Below are positions 10,610-22,516 of a stretch of DNA of 64,000 nucleotides, one piece after another (position 1 is the first letter of the stretch; every line of letters begins with the position of its first letter). Made by a program: the position numbers and the translations under genes. The stretch lies in the NCBI GenBank assembly GCA_030407085.1, contig CM059586.1, forward strand, positions 27,825,501 to 27,889,500, given 5' to 3'. This stretch comes from Trichopria drosophilae (lineage: Eukaryota; Arthropoda; Insecta; Hymenoptera; Diapriidae). The notes beneath the pieces were generated by a model. The model worked only from the letters and a program-made list of their open reading frames with translations. It was not told where the DNA came from and did no database searches.

Positions 10610-13600
10610 TTACCATTTAATTTGACCATTTTTTATACCATTAGCACACGCATGCAGATTTTGGTACAGGTCAAAAGCTTTGTCATTTGATGGATAGAAA
10701 TGCTTAGTATCTATACCGCAATTCGTAGCTTTAATTTCGTCTGGCGTTAAACGTCTTATAACTTGTGTATCGTCATCCGATCTTGAATCCAGTGTGTCCT
10801 GTAAACAAAAATATTATTAAAAACATAAAATTCCGATTTACAAACAAAGTGTTTGACATAATACATGGATAGTAGCCCAGTAAAATGGTCCAATATTTTT
10901 TGATTTGGATTAAAAAATTAGTAACCGACTGAAAATTTGGAAACAGGCTTATCTAGTTATACTTTATACTGTCTCAAAAGTCCCCATCCGTACATGCTGC
11001 CCGAGGAAATGTTGGGGGAAAATGTGTCCAAAAAATCGATTATTCTGAAATAACTCGAAAATATCACTTTAAACGAAAAAAAGTAAGAAATTGTAGCTGG
11101 AGAAATTCCGTACAATATCGTTTTTTGAAAAAGATTCTAGGACCAAGATTTTTTCAAATATTGTTAGTTTTGCGAAGCAACTGTGACGCGATCGAGGATT
11201 GCGCGTTTTTCGCTTATAAGTCAAAAATAACCATTCGGATAGCAAAATGCTTCCAATAAAAGTTGTAGAGGATGAAATTACAAACAATTTTTTTTGTATA
11301 TATAATGCTGTATGTTCAATATTTACGGAGATATGAACGTTTAAAAAACAAATTAACGCACAATCGAAATTTTTTTTGGCGATAAGATTAATAATTAATC
11401 GAAAATCGTGCTTCGTATGCGAAAAGTGCACATAATGAATGTTGTAGATAATGACATTTTAAATCTATATGTTTAACAAAACAATTATTTTGATCATAAA
11501 TCCACGATGGAAAAAAAGAAAAATATAAAAAATTGTTATTTTCTTGTACTTCTTTGTAAATAAGTATTGTTTGGTAACATTTGAACAGTAGTAGTATCGG
11601 AAGTGTTTTGAAAAGGATGAAATTAGATGTAAAATGTGCATTGGTTGGAGTTTCAACAATGAATTGTTGAAGAGTTATAGCCGTTTGAAGTTTCATGCTA
11701 TAAAGTCAAAATTAGTAACAATTACGATTTTTGTGTAAATTTTTTTTTTTTTAATCGGGTTTCAACTGATTTCACCAGTTTATATGTGTATATAAAAGAA
11801 AGGCGAGACATCAAATCTTACAAATGGGTGTTTTGTTACAAAATATTATCCTCAAAAGTTAGCAACTTTCAATAAAGTGAGTATTTATATGAAATTTTGT
11901 CGTAAAATCAATACCAACAAAGATATTTCCAAAAAAAAGGAATGTGAAAAAATTTTGTACTTACTTTTTTTTTTGAAAATTGACAATTGTGGATTTCGTT
12001 TTAATTTCAATGTATCTCTTTTTCATTTTAAATATAAATTATTTCATCTTTACATAAAAACGTGACAATTATGATTCTCAATGTCTAACTTAAATGAAGA
12101 AGGAAATTAAAAGAAGGAAAACCGTCAATAACACTTTCTTTTTGAGTTTTATCGCTAAATTTTAGCTCTTACCCTACTTTTCTTACGAGTTATTCATCAA
12201 ATAGTGTACTATTTTAACAATTTAGTATACATTATATAAATTATGATAATTAAATTAAAGGAAGAACCGCATGTGATTTATTGGGCCTGCAGTGATTTTA
12301 TCGAATTGATTTTTTCTGCAAAATTAACAATGAAGATAGATCAATGAAACCGCATTGACCAATTTAACTTAATCAATTTAGTATTGAATGGCCCATTTTA
12401 ATAATTCATAAATTTTTACGCCACTCTTGTATTTTAAACACAAGAAAACATAAACAATTACACTGTCTGAGATTGAATTCGCCTTTGACAACGGCTAAAT
12501 ACGATGGCGCTCGCAGATTTTAGCCATCACGTCCCACTTTTACGAAAAGTGAGGTTATATGTGTAAAAATGTGCCTTTTTCACATATTTCAATTGCTTTT
12601 GTAGGTGATATATTTATTTTACAAAAAATACAAGTGCAGCCATTTCTATACCAAACTAATTTTAATTCAGGTTAGAAATATATATTAGAGTACGAACAGC
12701 AACCTGCAAATATCTTTAAAAGATCTGAAAGAATCGAGGATAAGTTTTTTGTTAGTGCAAACTTATATCGACAGTGCCCGGTTCAAAAATGAAATAACAA
12801 ATAACATAATTTTTTCTGATTATCAATAATACAATTGTCCAAACTCCGATTTCCTATTATACAAACGTTAAAATAATGCGCACAATTTTTTACTCATAAT
12901 AATTAAACACAAATACTAAGAAAAGTATTGTAAAATTTGCCGGAACACTACGGTGGTAGACGTGAACTTTACTACTTTACACGTTTAAGGGTGGAGGAAA
13001 GACTGTTTGCGATCCATCACTCGTCTAAATCTATTGATGGTTATTTTATGTGTTTTTCGTTAATGGCAGTAGACATTAAAGTTACTACCTTATGATTTAA
13101 TGCTACTTAAAAGTTAACTAAGTCTCTTAATGAGGAGGTTAAAAAAAATGACAGTCCTGTTAACTTGTTAATGTTTTCCCGTTCAATTGTTTCTAGAAAC
13201 CCAATAATAATGTGGTTAAATAGTGAAAATTAAAAAATCAAATCCTAATCTCTTGTTGTATTTAATAAAATCAGTGCCCTTAAAAAATGAAAACTTAAAC
13301 TTGTTAAAAACGATGTTGTTTTTGCAATTCTATAAGTTATTCATTCGCTGTTTAAAAAATAAAATAAAAGAAGTAAAGTAATAAAGTGTTGACTATTTGA
13401 CGCGCAATAAATGTAATTTACTGTTTATAATCTTATGGAAGAATTACGCAATTATTATCGTACTCACATTATTGCTACCTTGACGAATGATAGAATGCCA
13501 CAATGATGTTTTGTCTCTGACACAATTTAATGCATCGTAGTAAATATCAAGAGCTTGTCTTTCAATATCAAATCCTCCGTTTTTACATATGATTAAGTTA

Positions 13601-16600
13601 TTTTCTACTCCAGTTAGCCTCGTAAGTTCCTGCAAGGATTACAAGTAGTTTGTTTTATGTGATCTCGATTTGCTTATTTGAAAGAAAGTTTCTTTAAATA
13701 TGGTTATCTAATAACTATTTGTTACTAATAAATAATATTTAGCAATTATCAAAATGTTGTATTTCCCATGAAAGAAGCCGTTATTTATCCAACATGATAT
13801 TTATACGATTAAGAGATACGTTTACTACATTATCCTTTCATAGCAAAGAATGTAAATAATAAAAAATTATCAAATATAAATTTAACTTAGGTGCAATTAA
13901 TAATTATTATAGTTAACGGCTTCGTGTCTACAAACTGCATTCGATGTTAAAATGCTATAGTTTGAGAGTTTATAAATATTTCAAACACCTTGCGTCGTAA
14001 TCACTCGGATTCTTAAATGGCTAGATCCTGTCGAAACATTTACAATCTCAACTAATGATGGAGTTAACAACGCAAAAAAGAAAAAAGAAAGAAAAAAAAA
14101 CCTTAATAAAATTTCGATTTGCCAGCTGGACTGGTATATGAATATGATTTGTTAGCATGCAAATATAATTTAAAGAAAAAATATAATAAAACTAAAAAGA
14201 AAGAAAAAGGCAAATAATATATAAAAAAATTAACCAAGAAAACAAAGGACACAAGGTGTTTGAAATATTTAGAAACTCTCAAACTATAGCATTTTAGCAT
14301 CTAATGCTAATTACCATTACCATTTGTAGGTATGAAGCCGTTAACTATATTAATAAAAAAATAGTACTCTTCTAAGATATATTGTTATGTCTGATAAATG
14401 ACTTGCAATGTAAATAAAATTATCTGATTGATTAATTTATTTATACATTGTATTTTTACAAATTAAGACGTTGTCAATTGTCATAATGCTGTCTGGGAAG
14501 CAAATAATGACATAATTCAGTTCTCGAAATTATATTTTTTCTTCCTTGTATCGATAAACACGAAAAACATTAAAAAATCACATTCTTTATAACTTTTAAT
14601 TTAAACCCTTTTTTCGTATTTCCCCTACACGTTGGGAAAAAGTAAAAAAATCTAAAGAATTATTATGTCGTTCAATACCTCAAAAATTATCGCTTGTATG
14701 CAAAAATTATTCTATAAAAGTTGTGGAACATAATTTGAAATCTTTAAAATTACCTCCGATTTGTATTTACAAAATGTTGAGATCGAAGTTAAGCTTTTCT
14801 ACCCCCTCCACCTTATTTTAAAAATAAAATCCTTCAAGCATAATTTTTATCTAATATTTATTTTTAAAATTAAAAAATTATGAAAGTCTTGCAGGCTTAT
14901 AATTACTACTCACATTTCGAAGTTGATGAAGAAAATTATCAAGTTGTTCACCAGCAAGGCCATTTCTCTGGGCGAATTTGGTTAAAATAATTGTTCGTGG
15001 ATTATAAGGACTACCCTCAAACATTTTCCCTAATAAGTCTAGAAGTGGAGATCCATGAACTATCTAAAACAAAGAAAGCACATTTTTGTTTATGTTTGTC
15101 ATTATTAAATCATTTGTTTATATGAGTTTATTTATCTGGTACACAAAATTATCCCGTGGCCACTTCAACAAGTTCAATTAAATGAAAATAGATTTAATAT
15201 ATTACACTGTTAAAAATATCATGAAATTTAGTGCGCATTTAATGTACATGTGCTGGAAGTTTTTTGGCAGCGTTTTTAAAGTGAATGTTGTCCAATTGGA
15301 TCCTAAATATATACCGGTATTTGTGCTCAATGGTATTGGTTATTATATTATATTAGTATGTTAGTAAGATTTAAATTTCTCATTAATAATTTTCACTCTG
15401 GAATAAGGAGTTATATTTTATTAATAAACTTAAAGCGAAATAATAAAAAGATTAATATGTTCAATCCGTATGCCAAGCAAAATTTTGGTGCACCTCAAAA
15501 ACCCGACAAATCACATAACAGACACTTCAAAATACATACAAATTATCTGGAAGGACGTTTCAAGGTCAAATATGTTTGACTAAGAGGTTAATTTTGTAGG
15601 CTACTTGAAGGTCAATTCAGTTTGACCCCGGGATTATTTACTAAGCATAATAAATTGTCTGTATTTTGAAATGTCGGGTTTTTTAGTCTCTGTATTTTTA
15701 AATGTCTGTACTTTGAAATATCTGGGTTTTGAATATCTGTTTTTTAAATATCTGGTTTTTGAAAGTCGGATTTTTGAAGTGTCTATTTTGTGATTTGTCG
15801 GATTTTGAGGTATACCCCAAAATTGGGCATAAGATAAAAAAATTACGATTAAATTTTGATAAAAGTAGGTTGAATGAAAAAGCTGACAAAAAGATAAAAT
15901 CGTATCCTTTTTTGATAAAAAATTCACAAGTTTAAGTCGTATCCAAATCCGTTTTAATCCTTTAATGCCCCAATGTGCACAATTTGTACACGTTAGAAAG
16001 GTGCTGGTCAAATTTTCAAAAAATGACGTTAACATGTTTTTTTTTAAATATTGAAAAAAGTGTGATTTCTGAGCTACGATTATTTTTTTAAAGTCAGTTA
16101 CCGATTACCAAAAACACTCCCGAAATCCGGTATGCAAATTGTACATATTTAGGCGTTAAAGGTTTAATGCTTTGAAATAAAATTAAATCGATATCAAAGT
16201 TATGTCGAATGACATTGATAAAAAATAAATATCAAACTTTTTTTCGCATACTTTGATAAATTTTTATAAAATTCTGAGAAACGTTATGATGAAAGTACAA
16301 AAATCAGGACTTTGTTTTATTTTAACGATTATTCATTGAATTTGAATGTAGATTTCACATTTTTGTCAGATCAAATTTGATCAAAGTAGATCTGTTGAAA
16401 TAGTCTGATAAAGAGGAAAACTCATTTCTCATCTCATTCCATAAAAATTTGATTTTTTTACTTAAAAAATTGGGCACAAATTGAATAGACAAATTGAAAG
16501 AAATAAAAACTAAAGTTGTATAACGACAAATGCCACTTTATAAAACGATTCTTTAGAGTAATCGATGTAATAATAATTACAAGTACTTTCGCATTATCTA

Positions 16601-17391
16601 CTTTCACATCTTTCTTAGAAATGGCGCGACTTGCTTTTCTGTTGAACACTTCAATTTTTATATAACTTTAATGCTCTTTCAAGTAGTTAGCTGCGATATA
16701 TCTATTTCATATTCTTGTAATTTTCAAAACTGTTTTACAACTCGTAAAACCAGTGGCATAACGATATTGTTACAAGGTACCTTTCGAGTTTTATTTAATC
16801 GACACTAATCCAGTATCGTTTAAGAAATACTTACTGCGCGGAAGTTAATGCTGATAATCTTTGCAAATAAATTAATGACTGAATCTGGCACTCAAGATAA
16901 AACGGATATTTGGATTCGTAATAAAATCAAGATTACAGCTATCATGGATGCAAAAATGATTTTAAAATCGATTTTTATTAAAATCGGATGTGTATAAAAA
17001 CAAATCGTTTTTTTACACAATTTGGGATATGAAATTACATATGAAGTAAATTTTTGAGTTCTTATATTGTTCATAACTTTAATACATGAATGAAATTTAT
17101 GAATATTATTAAAAAAAGATATCTTAATGTTTCAACAGTTTATTTCATAACTTACTCCAACCAACGTAAGAGTGAAAACGATGCACACGAACTTCATGGT
17201 TCAACGAGAAAAATACAACAGAATGATAAATTGTTTCTCAGCCTTTATATAAATGTTGCATGTACTGCGGGTATTATCGAAATGTTTAAATGGGTTTAAA
17301 ATACACAGTATTAATTCGCACATACCTTTATTATCATAATCCTCGTACCTAAGTATAGGAGGATTCCGATATAAACTGTCATATTTCGCAT
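10610..17391 (-). CDS. Small secreted protein with four cysteines, 188 aa, four exons; family not recognised with certainty
   Basis: Exons in transcript order: 17326-17391, 14914-15063, 13468-13629 and 10610-10798. All introns are phase 0, with donors GTATGTG, GTGAGT and GTGAGT and good acceptors; the stop TAA is at 10610-10612. The first exon encodes a hydrophobic leader (MRNMTVYIGILLYLG...), so export is likely. The mature part is helical in character, with cysteines in IICKNGG, LNCVRDK, TNCGID and HACANG. The C-x(2)-GG-...-C spacing in exon 3 recalls the 27-kDa hemolymph glycoprotein family (DUF1397) of insects, but the protein is shorter and has too few cysteines, so I treat that as a lead only. 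It is not an odorant-binding protein: the six-cysteine pattern is absent. Exon phases and strand match the six-cysteine genes downstream, but the sequence does not. A 5' UTR exon may be missing, because an acceptor-like TATCAG abuts the ATG. Confidence 0.7.
10960..11700. repeat. Probable dispersed repeat in intron 3 of the four-cysteine gene
   Basis: The stretch carries repeated phrases of the type AATAAAAGTTGTAGAGGATG, TGAATGTTGTAGATAATG and GAGATATGAACG / GAGTTATAGCCG, spaced by about 200 bases. Similar wording (GATAAAAGTTGTAGATTTGA) occurs inside the foldback element near 36094. The open frames here on the minus strand are low-complexity and have no start, stop or splice context that agrees with a gene. 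Confidence 0.35.
13908..14349. mobile_element. MITE with AGTTAACGGCTTC ends, in intron 2 of the four-cysteine gene
   Basis: Ends TATAGTTAACGGCTTCGTG and ATGAAGCCGTTAACTATA are inverted copies. The arms continue for about 80 bases (for example ATGCTATAGTTTGAGAGTTT against AAACTCTCAAACTATAGCAT). The centre is A-rich and non-coding. Confidence 0.8.
15477..15830. repeat. Palindromic CCGACAAATC-family repeat, copy 2
   Basis: The left part AAAATTTTGGTGCACCTCAA and CCCGACAAATCACATAAC pair with GTGATTTGTCGGATTTTGAG and CCCCAAAATTGGG on the right. The centre has AGGTCAAATATGTTTGACC-type and GAAATxTCTGxxTTTTGAA words in repeated form. It lies in intron 1 of the four-cysteine gene. Confidence 0.65.
15955..16167. 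mobile_element. Short MITE with inverted 'TTAATGCCCCAATGTGCACA' arms
   Basis: CCTTTAATGCCCCAATGTGC then ACAATTTGTACACG on the left pair with TGCAAATTGTACATATTTAG then GCGTTAAAGGTTTAA on the right. About 213 bases in total, no coding frame. Confidence 0.55.
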
Positions 17392-19785
17392 CTGATATTT
17401 TGATAATTACACGAATAACAAAATTATTAAAGTCAATTAATATTCATAAATACTTCAAAAATAATATTTCAGTATTGTGTAAATATAAGAAACAGAATAA
17501 AATGAAAGAAAATTTATCGAATTATTCGACAGTATCACTGGATAATTGTTTTATTGTTTTTAAGCAATAACCTTATTAAGATGTTTGATTAATTTGAAAA
17601 CATAGACACGTTATTTATCCATTACTTGCATTAAAACTTACAATTCACGTGTATAAATCGATAAACGTAGTAGGTTATAGTATTTATGTTTGGCTGAATA
17701 ATTTTAGATTATTTTTATGATTTTAAGATTTCTTTTTAAATCAATATTACTTTATATGCAAGTTTGTTGCCAATATTGAACATCGAATACAAAATCGAAT
17801 AGTTAATTAGGACATACCAAGCATGGAGATCTTATTTAATGTTTCTTTGCTGTTCTTTGGTTGCCTGGAAGTTTTTAAATTGTGCAATTTATTTAATATA
17901 TAATATAATATTATTTACATAATTAATTTTTATCATAGAATAAATTAAAACTAACAAGAATTGCGTAAATACGTGCAAATAATATATAATAAACAACCAA
18001 TATCTTTTCTAGTAGTATTGACTTACGTGATTTTTCTTTCCATTGATTGTGGCACCTTTTTCAGAGACTAACGATGTACTCTGATAAGTCGTTTTACTTG
18101 AATTCCCTAATGGCTGTTTAAAAGTTATTTTAACCCTTTTACGGAAAAATTGATTGATTTTTCCAAATTATTGATCCAACGTTCCCGCAGTTGATGAAAA
18201 TGATAAATACATTTTTTATAGAACTCCGTTGATTGGTGAAGTTTAAAGTGAAAAGAAAATTAATATGTTGATGATTGTTGAAATTTAAATGAAAAGGTAC
18301 ACATTTTCACATTGTTTTTTTCTTTTATCGTGAAATATCGTGAGGATTCATCTCTTTATATCGTGCAAATTTTTAAGGAAACAAATGAAAATAAGAACTC
18401 GGTAATTTCCTTTAATAATTTTGAATTTTTTAATTTTTCGAGTTCAGATTTGTACTCAACAACTTCCAAACCCTCGATGTAACAAACATATATAACTCGA
18501 ATAACGCCTTAAAACGCCTTTGTATGTCATATTTGAGCTTCCATTTTCAATTTTTAAATTCTGAATAGAGATTCGTAAGACGCCTAACCCCAAAAAAGAA
18601 CACCCAAATAATAACAAAAGATTCACAATTATAATGTGCCCCTAAAGGGCTTAAGAGCGAAATGAGGAGAAGATCTATGTAATATTACATGAAGAACATG
18701 ACAGATAATTGAAAAATAACATTTTTAACACTCCGGGAGTAGAACTTGATTTTGCGCCCTGCAGCGATATTTTCGGGCGCAAATTATCGACCCCACACCC
18801 GTCGTATTAAAAAATATCGTATGCAACACAGGCGAAATATAGATCTCCGAAGAGTGTCACCCTCGCTTCGTTAATGCGAACAACTTCGCACTCGCCGAAG
18901 GTCGGTAATTGCGCCCTTATTAATTCTTAGTTAACTTCTTTTGCATTATGTAAGAGTCCGTATACAAAATGTGGAATTACCTTACAGAACCCGAATTTTG
19001 AAAAATTGACTCAGATATTTATAATTTACTTTTTTAGCGTAAATTCCCAACCTATCGACGGACTACTTTAGAACCCCGTTAAGTATGGACACTATAAAAA
19101 GGGCGATATCGAGCGTTGAAAAGATAATAAATAATTAATTTTGTTTTTCATATATTTCTCAAGGTTTTATAGTCAATCAGCATGTTATATACTTTTTGGA
19201 AAGCAGATTAATAAAAAAATAAATAATTCATATTAACAAATTAATTAAAAGATAACAACTAATTTGCAAAAATAGAAATCTACTTTAAATTTCTTAATAA
19301 CATCTATTTATGAATAATTTGATACACGTGTCTAATAATAAATTATCTATTTAACAGAAAGATGGTGTGATATCAGGACATGCACGTGTTAATTTTTTTT
19401 TATTTGAAAATCTAAAATTATACATTGGAACACAATATCTTATCTGAACAAAAAGATGACATCAGTGTTCTGAATAATAAACTAATAATTTCGTACAACC
19501 TGTTATGTGAATAAACCTCTATTATATTATTTTCATCGAGTTTCAGAGCACATGTTTTGTTCATAACATATTAACATTTGAAATATAATAATCTTGTGAA
19601 ATATATTTCTTACACACGAGAAGGAATTCCTACTAAGCAAGTGCGACAATCATAATTGTTACGGTTCACAGTTTTTCATGAAATACGTAAGATAAATAAG
19701 ATGTTATGTCGTTTCGAGGTAACTTTTTACGTATCTTTATAATAATAAATTGAAGGTTTGTTTTCAGACCTCAGTGAAAATATCT
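17392..19785. other. Intergenic DNA, no gene seen
   Basis: Mostly plain AT-rich sequence. A block at about 18740-18930 (GCGCCCTGCAGCG, GGGCGCAAATTATCGACCCC, GTCACCCTCGCTTCGTTAAT) is distinctly richer in G+C and is probably a degraded transposon piece. I found no splice-bounded open frame. Confidence 0.5.
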
Positions 19786-20035
19786 TCAATTGCACTTTCT
19801 TCATTTTGTCGAGCATTTATTCGCAAGGCTGGTAAATTAAAAATCTGATTGCCGACAAAATGAAGATAAAACTAACATTTGTTTTTCTTTAGTCCTGTGA
19901 AGACCCACAAAAGGTCGAAACATTGCAAAATATAGACGACATTTAATAAAACATTAGATTTTTATTTCACCATCCTTACGAATAAATAACTGATAAAGTG
20001 AAGAATGTACAATTGAAGATATTTTCCTTTATAAG
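19786..20035. mobile_element. Inverted-repeat element containing a hammerhead-like motif
   Basis: GAAAATATCTTCAATTGCAC on the left pairs with GTACAATTGAAGATATTTTC on the right; an inner pair is TCGCAAGGCTGGTAAATTAA against TTATTTCACCATCCTTACG. Inside sits CCTGTGAAGACC, a 7-base loop, then GGTCGAAAC. That arrangement recalls the conserved core of ribozyme-bearing retroelement ends, but with a mutated first core box. Confidence 0.55.
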
Positions 20036-20843
20036 AAGATAAGAAAGTAACGTCTATATTTTTGCTTACATTTCTTTACATATTTAATCAAATTAATAAT
20101 TACAAATTGACTGATAAATACCGAGTATATCCATCATACATATTCTTAATTATTTTAATTTTCTTTTGAATAAGAAGATGTAACATTATCGTATATTATT
20201 CGGGATGAAATGATCACTTTTATTACATATATTTTTTATTTATTTAGTTATTTATTTTATTATATTATTATATATTATTTATTTGGAAAACCTTTTTTAC
20301 CCTACCTTGCATGTAGCTATTTCACTCCACTATGAATATATTTACAAAACGATAAAATAATGTTTATATCAGTACAAATTTAAAAAATAAGTAACGCACA
20401 CATGTTAAGTATAGTTCTTTCTTAATGAACAAACTGTCACTTTTATTTTCCGTTCAGTAGAAGGGCTCGTAATATATATTTAAAATGTTCACAGTAATAT
20501 TTTTCGCATGACAGCTCCAAAATAAATATTACAATAAAACTCATGGTACTATACATACAATAGACAATCCTGGATAAAATGTTGCTTATTACCTAATAGA
20601 TTTAATATTCTAAATGTCTGAACAAATGACTATAATTACAATATAAAAATCTAAATGGCTTTTTCACCTCCTTCTACTCTATTTTTTGTTACCTAAGGTA
20701 TTTGTGTGGATAGGTTTTGGTACCTCTAAAAAGTGGGTGAAAGTCCTGTAAATGATCAATTATATTTTGTTTACTCTTTTTACTGAATGGATAAAAATTG
20801 TACCCGAAATATTCTTTTTCCTGTAATTCGACATACTTTTGAG

Positions 20844-21257
20844 TAGGGGAGAGTGGGGTAAGTTGGCACGGTTTTTTTCATTTTGCTACAAAATTTTTTC
20901 AGTAATGAATTTTACAACGTACTTTGCGGCATTCGAAAGATCATAAATTCCGGCAACTTTTTAATCTAGAAATTTTTTTTATCGTGTCTCAGAAAAAAAG
21001 TTCCAGTTGATTTACCAAAAAGTGAAAAAAGTCATGCAAAATATTCTTTTATGTGTATTCGATGACACAAATTGATACTTTCGAATTATCGAATATTGTT
21101 TGTAAGTCGTATTGCTTCGAAGGAAACAAGTAACAACGACTACATACCATCAAATGTTGCCGTGTATTAAACTTAGTTTATAGTATAGAAACGGTAAGTC
21201 CGGCAACACTGTAACGCTTAAAAATTGGACTGTGCCAACTTACACCACTCTCCCCTA
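20844..21257. mobile_element. MITE with TAGGGGAGAGTGGGGTAAGTTGGCAC-type ends
   Basis: The left end, TAGGGGAGAGTGGGGTAAGT, then TGGCAC, and the right end, GTGCCAACTTAC, then ACCACTCTCCCCTA, are near-perfect inverted repeats of about 26 bases. About 414 bases long; the interior is AT-rich and non-coding. Ends of this type are common in animal genomes. Confidence 0.85.
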
Positions 21258-22014
21258 AAGAAACAAATTTTCAACTGAGTTATCAGATCATGAATTTTTT
21301 CAATTTTTGAAGTAAATAAAATAAAACACTTCAATGAAACTTCGCTAAAACAATTTTAGTTATATGGTTAGAAAATTCATTTATGCAGCAAATTCCGCCT
21401 CGAATGTGCATATTTTCAGTAAAAAATGCTAAATAAGTACCTACATCTGTCGTCCTTTGTGGGCGAAATTTTTAATTTGTTAATATAAAGTCGATTTGTA
21501 TTGATATACTCCTAAAAACACGATGAAAGAAATTTGTTCAAATGGAGATATTTTAAAACTTGTCCCTCATATTCGATTTCAAAATGACATGAAAAGCTAT
21601 AGGCGGGACATAAAGGGTTGAAATTTTAATTAATGAAATGGAGTTTTTAATTGTAGTTCACATTTTTGCATAATCTTTAAAAAAAAATGTATCATTGTGA
21701 TTCACGAAATATGAATAAACTGCATTCACGAACTTTTGGCCCTTTTTAACGAATTTTGACTTAATGAGGGAAATTAATAATTTTCAATAAATCATAACTT
21801 TCGTAAAAAATTTGGTAGCGACTTTCTTAAAAATGGATTTGAAAGTCTCGATTTGTATTATTTAGAAAATGGTCCAAAAAAAAGTTGAAGACAAAAGTCG
21901 GAAAAAAAATGTAAAATTTCCACATGTTGAAAATATAACAACTAAAAGAAACTAATGTTTGACGTAAAAGTAAACACACCAATGGAAAACTGTATTCTTT
22001 TGTGCTTTTTAAAA

Positions 22015-22234
22015 TACAGTAGAGTCCCGGTAGATTTGCCCGCTCGGTTCCACGCTTTTCCCTCCCGTCTCCATATATTTGTCAAAAGAAGGGGAGCGGC
22101 GCTTCTCCCATTTTTCTCAGTGTAAAGTGGGGCAAAAGAGAGCGGCGACAGGCAAATATGACGAGACAGAACTGGGCGCACATATGCTTGGACGTAAATA
22201 TAGCGAGACCCCAATATACCGGAATTCTACTATA
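22015..22234 (+). mobile_element. AGAGTCCCGG MITE, copy b
   Basis: Starts TACAGTAGAGTCCCGGTAGA and ends GGAATTCTACTATA. It is in the same orientation as copy a, sharing TTTGCCCGCTCGGTTCCACG-type and AAGAGAGCGGCGACAGGCAA words with the other copies. It is the shortest copy and lacks the GTGACGTCAC centre. It ends 283 bases beyond the stop codon of the first six-cysteine gene. Confidence 0.8.
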
Positions 22235-22516
22235 TGTCAATTGGTTTTGTTTCATGTCGTCGAAAGGATTCGGAGATTACCCATTATTTTATGAATTCGA
22301 AAATTCGGAGCAATATATAGTGCAAGAGCCATTTCTTGTAAATATTACAAAATAAAATTTAAATAGAAATGATGAGGAGTATAGAAAACAGACGCAAAAT
22401 ATATTTCGCAACTATATGTATTTTAAATAATTTACAAGATGAATAAATATCTGTTCCGTAATGACGAATCAGGATTTTTGTATTTTATCCTGATAAATCT
22501 TTCTAATAGATCTTTA

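Noticed and set aside
11069..11696. Minus-strand open frames of 120 and 102 codons
   Set aside because: They overlap each other in different frames, lie within a probable dispersed repeat in an intron and contain no recognisable domain.
16458..16649. Extra exon of the four-cysteine gene
   Set aside because: A short minus-strand frame exists, but I could not find an acceptor/donor pair in phase 0, and exon 1 joins exon 2 in frame without it.
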